From: QNYQ01 sp964542985
GTDB lineage: Archaea; Thermoproteota; Thermoprotei_A; Sulfolobales; Pyrodictiaceae
Assembly (NCBI GenBank): GCA_964542985.1
Contig: CAZIWH010000058.1
Span: 1 to 11,355 of the forward strand
Direction of reading: 5' to 3'
DNA: 11,355 nucleotides
Part shown: piece after piece, positions 6,524-11,355 of the stretch
Layout of the letters: every line of letters begins with the position of its first letter
How positions within the stretch are numbered: the stretch's first letter is position 1
Translations under genes and position numbers: made by a program
Notes under the pieces: generated by a model
Seen by the model: only the letters and a program-made list of their open reading frames with translations
Told to the model about the DNA's origin: nothing
Databases searched by the model: none

Positions 6524-7594
6524 GTGGTGCCGGAGGCGAGCGGGGCCGCGGAGAGCCTCAGGGCGAGCCTCCTAAGGATAGATAAGAGCATCCTCAGCCT
6601 TGTAGCGGCTAGGCTGAACATAGCGGACGTGCTCGGTGAGGTGAAGAAGGAGGGAGGGATGAGCGTCTACGATCCGGCCAGGGAGATAACAGTGGCCAAC
6701 CTGTTGGCCGAGGAGGCCCGGAAGCTCGGGATCCCCGCGGAGCTCGCGAAGGAGATATACTTCATGCTGGCCAGGGAGTCCCGGTGCAGGCAGCTCTACT
6801 GCCACGACACGGTAAGGATAGCAATCTACGGCTACGGCGGCATGGGGAGGATGCTCGCCGGGATGCTGAGCAGGGCCGGCTGCTGGGTCGCCGTCACGGG
6901 GAGGGATAGGGGTAAGGCGGAGAGGGCCGCTGAGCAGCTCGGAGCCAAGTACATGGAGCCCCGCTACGCGATAGACTGGGCCGACATCCTCCTCTACGCC
7001 GTCCCCACCGAGGCCTTGCTGAGGCTCCTGGAGGAGCACCGGAGCCTCTACAGGGAGAGCATGCTGATAATGGACATAGCCTCCGTGAAGACCCCAGTAG
7101 TGGAGAAGGCTAGGAGCGTGCTCCGCGAGGAGGGCCCCGAGTACGCGAGCCTCCACCCCCTATTCGGGCCCCTCAGCTGCCCAGCCGGCGAGAACGTCGC
7201 CGTGGTGCCGGTGAGGCTCGATAGGTGGCGGAGGAGGCTCGAACAGCTCCTAGTAGGGCTCGGTCTGATCCCGGTCTACGTCACGGCGGAGGAGCACGAC
7301 AAGGCCATGGCGATTAACCAGGTGCTCCACCACCTCGTCTACGACCTCTACCGCGCAGCGGCGGAGAAGGCCGCGGAGGAGCTAGGGGTGAGCCAGGCGA
7401 GGCTCAAGGAGCTAGTCACGTGGAGCCTCAAGCAGACGCTCAGCGTGCTCGCGAGGCTGGAGAAGCTCCACCCCGTCGTGGAGGAGATACGCCGGGAGAA
7501 CCCCTACACCCGGGTGGTGGTCGCGAAGCTCCGGGAGGCGCTGGAGGAGCTAGCGGCCGGCGAGGCCGCGGACAAGCGCCAGCAGCTCGGATAG
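6524..7594 (+). CDS. tyrA: Chorismate mutase-prephenate dehydrogenase fusion (AroQ-TyrA)
   Basis: This bifunctional tyrosine enzyme turns chorismate into prephenate and oxidises prephenate to 4-hydroxyphenylpyruvate with NAD(P). Residues 10-90 form an AroQ helical chorismate mutase. Every catalytic position of the E. coli domain is present at an offset of +2: Arg13, Arg30, Lys41, Asp50, Arg53, Glu54, Ser86 and Gln90. From residue 97 a Rossmann fold follows with IAIYGYGGMGRML (GxGGxG, 103-108), VTGRDR (124-129), AVPTEAL (159-165) and the prephenate-site SLHPLFGP (His211). INQVLHH (264-270) is in the helical dimerisation part. The start is GTG 6524 or 6527, with GAGGGGTGA ending just upstream. 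Its position after transketolase fits supply of erythrose 4-phosphate to aromatic synthesis. The last 45 bases overlap the opposite-strand thioesterase gene. Confidence 0.93.
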   Translation: MVPEASGAAESLRASLLRIDKSILSLVAARLNIADVLGEVKKEGGMSVYDPAREITVANLLAEEARKLGIPAELAKEIYFMLARESRCRQLYCHDTVRIAIYGYGGMGRMLAGMLSRAGCWVAVTGRDRGKAERAAEQLGAKYMEPRYAIDWADILLYAVPTEALLRLLEEHRSLYRESMLIMDIASVKTPVVEKARSVLREEGPEYASLHPLFGPLSCPAGENVAVVPVRLDRWRRRLEQLLVGLGLIPVYVTAEEHDKAMAINQVLHHLVYDLYRAAAEKAAEELGVSQARLKELVTWSLKQTLSVLARLEKLHPVVEEIRRENPYTRVVVAKLREALEELAAGEAADKRQQLG

Positions 7595-8563
7595 CCTCCG
7601 CCTCCTCTCCTCCCGCATCCTCTTCCGCTCCTCGTAGCCCCGGAGCCTCTCGGGGCTGAACACGGGCCTCCGCCGGAGCGGCGCGGGCCTCCCATCCAGG
7701 CCAAGGGCGACATAGACCGCGTAGAGCCGGGCAACGGTAGCCTCCCTGCCCACCACGGGGTTCTCCGCCACAATCTTAATCGCCACCTCTAGGCTCGTCC
7801 TCCCCGCCCCCGTCAGCCCGGCCTCCATGCGCACCATGTCCCCCATCCGGGCCGGGGAGGCGAAGACTGCGGCGTCGAAGCTAGCCGTAACCACCGGCAT
7901 CCCCGTGTACTTTATCGCCGACACCGCGCCAACCTCGTCTATGTAGCGGAACAGCCTCGAGGCGTCCATGACGCCGGGGAGGGCCAGCTCCTCCTCCGGG
8001 CCCACGAACAGGTAGCTCGTAGCCTTGAACAAGGCGTCCAGCGGCGAAGTGTCGGCCGCGAGCCTCCTCCTCTCCTCTATGAGGCCACGCCTTCTCCCAA
8101 GCCACTCCCCGTGCAGCTCTGCGAGGGGCCGGGCCTCGAGGCTACACGGCTCCACCGCGACTCCGTGGGGGCGGGGCCTCACATCCTCGTCCACAGCCAC
8201 GTAGGTCTGGAGGCTGAGGCTCACCGGCCTAGCCTCGCCCCCCGCGCCGGCCCCGGGCTGAGCCTCAGCGTAGACGAGGACATCGAGCGTCCTCCGAGTG
8301 GCGCCTATCACCCAGGAGTAGAGGCTCAGCATCTCTCCGACCCGGACAGGGCTGAGGATGAACAAGTAGTCAATAGCTCCGAGGACTACATAGCCTCCCG
8401 AGGCCCTGACCGCGGCCATACTACCCGTCTCCAGCATCCACTCCGACAACACCCCGCCATGCAGCGTGCCGTACCGGTTAGCATGCCGCGGATAGACGAG
8501 GCGAACAGCCTCAAGCCGGGTAGACTCCAGGCAGAGGCGCCGAGCCACGCCACACCAGCCCAC
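7550..8563 (-). CDS. Acyl-CoA thioesterase, double hotdog
   Basis: This 337-residue protein is built of two hotdog folds, as in acyl-CoA hydrolases that free CoA from acyl thioesters. Domain 1 (about 18-125) has the diagnostic HANRYGTLHGGVLSEWM (27-43), AIDYLFILSPVRVGE and a GATRRTLDVLVYAEA strand. Domain 2 (about 185-290) repeats the plan: MDASRLFRYIDEVGAVSA (199-216), FASPARMGDMV and GAGRTSLEVAIKIVAE. The GTLHGG loop is kept only in domain 1, so the second half may be degenerate or supply the acidic active-site residue, as in related enzymes. An Arg/Glu-rich tail (305-337) is probably helical. GTG 8563 falls at the predicted transcription start, giving a leaderless message; GTG 8548 is the alternative. 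The substrate is unknown. The 3' end runs 45 bases into tyrA. Confidence 0.85.
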   Translation of the reverse strand: MGWCGVARRLCLESTRLEAVRLVYPRHANRYGTLHGGVLSEWMLETGSMAAVRASGGYVVLGAIDYLFILSPVRVGEMLSLYSWVIGATRRTLDVLVYAEAQPGAGAGGEARPVSLSLQTYVAVDEDVRPRPHGVAVEPCSLEARPLAELHGEWLGRRRGLIEERRRLAADTSPLDALFKATSYLFVGPEEELALPGVMDASRLFRYIDEVGAVSAIKYTGMPVVTASFDAAVFASPARMGDMVRMEAGLTGAGRTSLEVAIKIVAENPVVGREATVARLYAVYVALGLDGRPAPLRRRPVFSPERLRGYEERKRMREERRRRLSELLALVRGLAGR

Positions 8564-8584
8564 AACACGGGCCCACGAGGAAAG

Positions 8585-8591
8585 AATTATA
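8585..8591 (-). promoter_or_regulatory. Thioesterase promoter (TATAATT)
   Basis: On the minus strand this is TATAATT, set in AT-rich sequence in the 48-base gap between the two minus-strand genes. Twenty-five bases downstream of its centre is about 8563, the GTG start itself. That suggests leaderless expression separate from the upstream gene. The pyrimidine-rich tract beside it could end the upstream transcript. Confidence 0.6.
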
Positions 8592-8611
8592 GCAGAGACG
8601 GAGGCAACAGC

Positions 8612-9127
8612 CTAGCCTCCTTCGATAGCCTCCGAGACCGCCTCCACCAGCCTCCCTACCAGGCGTAGAGCCTTCTCTACATCCTCCCTCGCGCACCAGC
8701 CTTCGTAGAAACAAGTATGCATACCGTTAGCAGCCATCCACGCATTGTAAACCCATTCCCCAAGCTCCCTCTCCAGGAGCCTCCTATACTCCCATAGCTC
8801 CCGGTGGCTGGTCAACCGTTTCCCGTCCCTCCACGAGGCGTAGGCCTTCACCGCCAGCGCCGCAGCCCCCCAGACCTTCTCCGCAGCCTGCCGGACATCA
8901 CCCCTCCCCAGCTCCCCGCGGGCCTGCTCGAGGAGGACACGAGCCGCCTCGATGTACTCCCTAGCTCGCTCCGGGGGGTCAAGGTCCCTGGCAAGCAGCT
9001 CCAACACGTACTCCTCTAGGCTGATGCCAGCCCTCTCCGCCTCCCTCCGCAGCCTCCCAGCGAGACGCGGCGGCAAGACAACCACAGCAGCCCCAGCACC
9101 CTCCAAGACCCTAAACCCCGCGCACAC
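8612..9127 (-). CDS. PaREP1-family protein with ribbon-helix-helix-like N-terminus
   Basis: This small protein has 171 residues. Residues 14-48 (AVVVLPPRLAGRLRREAERA, then GISLEEYVLELLA) have the strand-helix-helix pattern of ribbon-helix-helix (RHH) antitoxin-like DNA-binding domains. Residues 52-168 match the PaREP1 family first seen as repeated genes in Pyrobaculum: paired helices with ARVLLEQARGELGRGDVRQA, the KVWGAAALAVKAYA helix, a conserved His (SHREL, His108) and AANGMHTCFYEGW near the end. PaREP1 folds are related to HEPN helical bundles. A standard HEPN ribonuclease motif (R-x4-6-H) is not evident, so nuclease activity is not supported. The function is unknown; regulation or a toxin-antitoxin-like role is inference. 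The start is GTG 9127, with GGTGA just upstream and a TATA-like box at 9162-9168. Confidence 0.8.
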   Translation of the reverse strand: MCAGFRVLEGAGAAVVVLPPRLAGRLRREAERAGISLEEYVLELLARDLDPPERAREYIEAARVLLEQARGELGRGDVRQAAEKVWGAAALAVKAYASWRDGKRLTSHRELWEYRRLLERELGEWVYNAWMAANGMHTCFYEGWCAREDVEKALRLVGRLVEAVSEAIEGG

Positions 9128-9161
9128 TTCACCGCACCTAGAAGGGGATTAGCCCTACCCA

Positions 9162-9168
9162 CATAAAC
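9162..9168 (-). promoter_or_regulatory. Promoter of the PaREP1-type gene
   Basis: On the minus strand this is GTTTATG. The predicted transcription start is near 9139, which leaves about 12 bases, including GGTGA, before GTG 9127. Confidence 0.45.
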
Positions 9169-9183
9169 ATCCGTGGAGCAAAA

Positions 9184-9218
9184 CTCTTCGCCTAGTCCAG
9201 TGTCTCCATGCGATGAGG
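9184..9218 (+). repeat. Upstream element, copy 1
   Basis: The first 18 bases (9184-9201) match copy 2 (11019-11036) at 16 of 18 positions, sharing CTAGTCCAGT. After a short gap of different length, CTCCAT, GATG and AGG recur in the same order. The core ends 67 bases before ATG 9268. It lies about 30 bases upstream of the likely TATA box, which suits an activator site or a duplicated promoter. Confidence 0.65.
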
Positions 9219-9228
9219 GAGACAGGCC

Positions 9229-9236
9229 CAAATACA
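9229..9236 (+). promoter_or_regulatory. Candidate TATA box for the exported-protein gene
   Basis: CAAATACA is the only A+T-rich block at suitable distance before ATG 9268. It occupies nearly the same place relative to the start codon and the upstream repeat as TTTTTACTAA does before the downstream paralogue. It is a weak match to a TATA box. Confidence 0.35.
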
Positions 9237-9267
9237 GCCGGAGAGAGAGAACAGCGGTGAAGCACTG

Positions 9268-10971
9268 ATGGGAGAGGGGGTGCTTCTGAAGAGGAGCACG
9301 CTCCTGGCAGCCCTCCTCCTAGTGTCCCTGGCGGCGTCCATCGCTATAGCGTATACCTCGCTCCGCCCCTCAACGGTCCACGTTGAGAGCTACGGGACAG
9401 CGACTATAGCGTACAGGACGCATGCTGGCCCGGGGCTGGCGCTCCGCCTCCAGGGCCTGCCAGCGGCCCGGGGCACAACCCTGGGCGTAACGGTCTACGG
9501 CTGGCTGCCCAACGGCAGATTCATCCTACTAGGCAAAGCCTCTACAAAGATCGCGCCGCTGGTAGCGGTGCCGATGGATGCTGCGAAGCTACGCGTGTTC
9601 GCCAAGGAGTGGCTGAGCTACGCTCTGCGGAGACGCCTCGACCCATCCACAATAGAGCCACCAATAACGATACTCGTGGCAGCAACAGTGCCGGGCCACG
9701 GCGTGTACTCGGCGACGACGAGCGTTCCCGTGAGAATAGACCTCATAGCCAAGGGCCTAGCACCATACATCAAGGCAACTATGCCGCACACAGCAAAGGT
9801 AATGGACTGGAAAGAGGCAACCGAGGCCCTACGCAGACCCCGCGGCACCGACAACGCAGCAAGAACCCCGGCCAGCAGGAGCCCCGCCATGGCAACGCCT
9901 CTGGAGCTGTGCACGCCTCCAAAATGCATAGTGGTCAACGAGAGCGCGTTCTGGTACATCCAGAGAGCTAGGTACCTGAGGCACGTGAAGCTACCAGTAG
10001 TGTTGGCGCGTATCGCGGGGCCAGACATATATGCGGACAACTATATGATGCTGTGGATGCTCATCTACACCGACAACGCCAACCGGATGGACATATACGT
10101 CTCCGGCCCTGCTGTAGCCTTCAAGAAGAACGGCGTAACCGTTGGAAAACCCGAGGTGCCGGGCTACACCTTCGTAATAAGACATGGTAGAATCCTAACA
10201 CTGGCAGAGCTGACGCTAAGAGTCCACAACGGTGGTAACGGCTACCGGGGAGCAGTATCCGGGGAAAACATCCTCGGAAAAGACACTGAAACGCTAGTAG
10301 TAAAGCTGTCCGATAACGATGACAACTATGTGGCCATAGGCATATACGGTAACATAACATACGCCACGTACCAGCTCTACATCTGCGACCTGCGAAAGTA
10401 CGACGGCATACAGGGCTGCAGGCCGGTAGAAGTGTACCTTGAGCGCACCTATGTTGCCCCGGAGCTGGTGCGCTATGGCAACATACAGGCAATCAACATG
10501 TGGTACAGCGTGGACGCTGACGGCTCGTGGGTGAGTGCCCCGGAGAGAGTCTACCAGAACATGTTCGACAACCCCGAGGTCAAGCTTGTAGACCTCGGGG
10601 CCAAGGATGGCGGCTTTGACGAGGACGTGGCGCTAATCCAGTCAAGGTTCGACTCAAACCCTGTATTGACGGTCACCGGCGGCATACCGCTGACGCCTGA
10701 TGACGTTCCAGCGCCGGTGGCACTGGAGGTGGCGCTCTTCTCTATCGGCATAGCTAGTGAGCACAGCACGCTCTACGCCGCTATAGCCAAGTTTGACCTC
10801 GCTGTGAGAACCGAGTATCTTAACGACGGCCTCTGTGTAACGTGGCCACAGCTCTTCGAGACTAAGGATAAGCTGCTCTACTGGGACGATGACCGCGGCT
10901 ACGTGGGGTACTACCCCCTGGCAACTATGAGCTTCGACGTCTTCATGTGGAACTGGTACTGCCCTGGCTAG
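9268..10971 (+). CDS. Putative exported or membrane-anchored protein, unknown function
   Basis: I do not recognise this 567-residue protein. Residues 1-10 are basic and are followed by one hydrophobic segment (11-29), a signal peptide or N-terminal anchor with no lipobox. Residues 36-160 are strand-rich. About 187-218 is a Pro/Ala/Arg/Thr-rich linker. From 220 to the end comes a larger domain rich in Tyr, Asp and beta strands. Six cysteines (215, 220, 373, 384, 523, 565) fall in three pairs by position, suggesting disulfides outside the cell. Acidic turns (SDNDDNY, DADGSW, DDDRGY) could bind calcium. Sequons NES (224) and NIT (362) allow N-glycosylation. There is no C-terminal membrane helix. 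ATG 9268 has GGTGA seven bases upstream; GTG 9280 is an alternative. Base use is richer in A+T than the lysine and aromatic genes. A surface, substrate-binding or envelope role is inference. Confidence 0.75.
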   Translation: MGEGVLLKRSTLLAALLLVSLAASIAIAYTSLRPSTVHVESYGTATIAYRTHAGPGLALRLQGLPAARGTTLGVTVYGWLPNGRFILLGKASTKIAPLVAVPMDAAKLRVFAKEWLSYALRRRLDPSTIEPPITILVAATVPGHGVYSATTSVPVRIDLIAKGLAPYIKATMPHTAKVMDWKEATEALRRPRGTDNAARTPASRSPAMATPLELCTPPKCIVVNESAFWYIQRARYLRHVKLPVVLARIAGPDIYADNYMMLWMLIYTDNANRMDIYVSGPAVAFKKNGVTVGKPEVPGYTFVIRHGRILTLAELTLRVHNGGNGYRGAVSGENILGKDTETLVVKLSDNDDNYVAIGIYGNITYATYQLYICDLRKYDGIQGCRPVEVYLERTYVAPELVRYGNIQAINMWYSVDADGSWVSAPERVYQNMFDNPEVKLVDLGAKDGGFDEDVALIQSRFDSNPVLTVTGGIPLTPDDVPAPVALEVALFSIGIASEHSTLYAAIAKFDLAVRTEYLNDGLCVTWPQLFETKDKLLYWDDDRGYVGYYPLATMSFDVFMWNWYCPG

Positions 10972-11018
10972 AAGAGGGGCCTCAGGGACGTCGGACACGG
11001 AGCATCCAAGAGCGTTTT

Positions 11019-11057
11019 CTCATCGGCTAGTCCAGTCGGAACTCCATATGATGTAGG
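11019..11057 (+). repeat. Upstream element, copy 2
   Basis: This is the partner of the copy at 9184-9218, with core CTAGTCCAGT at 11027-11036 and then CTCCAT, GATG and AGG in the same order. The core ends 68 bases before GTG 11104, against 67 for copy 1. The region is non-coding, so coding constraint does not explain the match. A T-rich run (GTTTTCT, 11014-11020) at its left edge may end transcription of the upstream gene. Confidence 0.65.
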
Positions 11058-11060
11058 TGG

Positions 11061-11070
11061 TTTTTACTAA
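11061..11070 (+). promoter_or_regulatory. TATA-like box for the second exported-protein gene
   Basis: TTTTTACTAA stands out in GC-rich DNA. It predicts transcription starting near 11090, about 14 bases before GTG 11104. The second gene therefore probably has its own promoter. Confidence 0.5.
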
Positions 11071-11103
11071 TCATTGTTGACTGGCTGGCTGGATGGGGTC
11101 TCG

Positions 11104-11355
11104 GTGGAGGGGGTGCGGCGGCTCCTCCTCACCGGCGTGGCTGTGGCCTTGCTTGCCTCCACGGCGGCTATCTACGCGTACAGCCGGTTCACGGCTGCAC
11201 GCGGCGTCTACCTCGACATCCACGGGCTCCCCCGGGGCTACGCGGCGCTATACATAGAGGCTGTGGAGCCCAGGGGCCCGGTGCCGTTCCTTGCCGCGGC
11301 CTACAGGGTGCCCAGCGGCGGCACACTGGTGGTGAAGCTGCCCGGGGACAAGCTG
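11104..11355 (+). CDS. Putative exported protein, probable paralogue of the 567-residue protein, 3' part cut by window edge
   Basis: Eighty-four codons are visible and the frame is open to the window end. The basic start (VEGVRRLLL) leads into a hydrophobic segment (about 7-26), then a strand-rich region: GVYLDIHGLPRGYAALYIEA and, later, TLVVKLPGDKL. The upstream protein has the same plan: GEGV and a basic stretch, a hydrophobic helix, then LALRLQGLP and LVAVPMDAAKL at similar spacing. Identity is low outside these points, so homology is likely but not proven. GTG 11104 is chosen because its distance to the repeated upstream element equals that of the first gene and because VEGV aligns with GEGV. 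GTG 11113 (SD GGTGGAGG) is possible. The function is unknown. Confidence 0.65.
   Translation, partial: MEGVRRLLLTGVAVALLASTAAIYAYSRFTAARGVYLDIHGLPRGYAALYIEAVEPRGPVPFLAAAYRVPSGGTLVVKLPGDKL

Larger units (their letters stand above)
9128..9267. promoter_or_regulatory. Divergent promoter region between the PaREP1-type gene and the exported-protein gene
   Basis: This 140-base gap holds two promoters back to back. It also contains one copy of the repeated upstream element at 9184-9218 and a purine tract, GGAGAGAGAGA, at about 9240-9250 before the + strand start. No further gene was seen. Confidence 0.5.

Noticed and set aside
8111..8668. Long + strand open frame of 185 codons opposite the thioesterase gene
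   Set aside because: It is antisense to a protein with clear hotdog motifs. Stop codons are rare in this GC-rich DNA, so such shadows are expected, and the product has no recognisable features.
8612..9127. Calling the PaREP1-type protein a HEPN ribonuclease toxin
   Set aside because: The R-x4-6-H catalytic motif is not evident near His108, and PaREP1 activity is unproven, so only the structural relation is stated.
9209..9268. Possible C/D box guide RNA: GCGATGAGG at about 9210 and CTGA at 9264, about 55 bases apart
   Set aside because: The C box is imperfect, no D' and C' boxes lie between, and the equivalent stretch before the second paralogue lacks the CTGA. A promoter or leader explains the region better.
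10642..10658. GTTCGAC at 10647-10653, resembling a tRNA T-loop
   Set aside because: The flanking bases cannot form a 5-base T-stem, no anticodon or acceptor arms are found nearby, and the site lies inside a clear protein-coding frame.
1..11355. CRISPR array, insertion sequence or integration site
   Set aside because: No regularly spaced direct repeats, transposase motifs, terminal inverted repeats with target duplications, or tRNA-end duplications were seen.

Overview
This window looks like the chromosome of a hyperthermophilic archaeon of the phylum Thermoproteota (Crenarchaeota), most likely Desulfurococcales/Pyrodictiaceae-like; the family level is inference. The reasons are the LysW carrier-protein lysine pathway, a transketolase split into two genes, a PaREP1-type protein, Ile written mostly as ATA and Arg mostly as AGG, frequent GTG and TTG starts, Shine-Dalgarno (SD) sites matching GGAGGTGA, and short leaders behind TATA-like boxes. 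Most of the window is very GC-rich. The last gene block (from about 9.2 kb) is visibly more A+T-rich.

Region 1 (1-4680) is lysine biosynthesis by the LysW-linked alpha-aminoadipate route. lysY runs leftward out of the window. A roughly 350-base divergent control region with several inverted repeats separates it from lysW-lysX-lysJ-lysK on the + strand. LysW carries the substrate on its C-terminal Glu, LysX attaches aminoadipate, LysZ (not in the window, perhaps beyond lysY) phosphorylates, LysY reduces, LysJ transaminates and LysK releases lysine. lysX-lysJ-lysK are tightly packed or overlapping. lysW and lysX are separated by an odd 160-base gap.

Region 2 (about 4681-7594) is a second + strand operon: transketolase N-half, transketolase C-half (32-base overlap), then a chorismate mutase-prephenate dehydrogenase fusion. 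Transketolase can supply erythrose 4-phosphate for the aromatic pathway, which the fusion enzyme directs to tyrosine.

Region 3 (7550-9127, - strand) has a double-hotdog acyl-CoA thioesterase whose 3' end overlaps tyrA tail to tail by 45 bases. Upstream of it lies a small protein joining a ribbon-helix-helix-like N-terminus to a PaREP1 (HEPN-like) helical domain.

Region 4 (9128-11355, + strand) holds a 567-residue putative exported protein of unknown function with six cysteines, followed by the start of a second protein with a similar N-terminal plan. A conserved element of about 35-39 bases lies upstream of both genes at almost the same distance from each start codon (67 and 68 bases). This tandem, apparently co-regulated secreted pair is the least explained system here. 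I saw no rRNA, tRNA, CRISPR array or insertion sequence.
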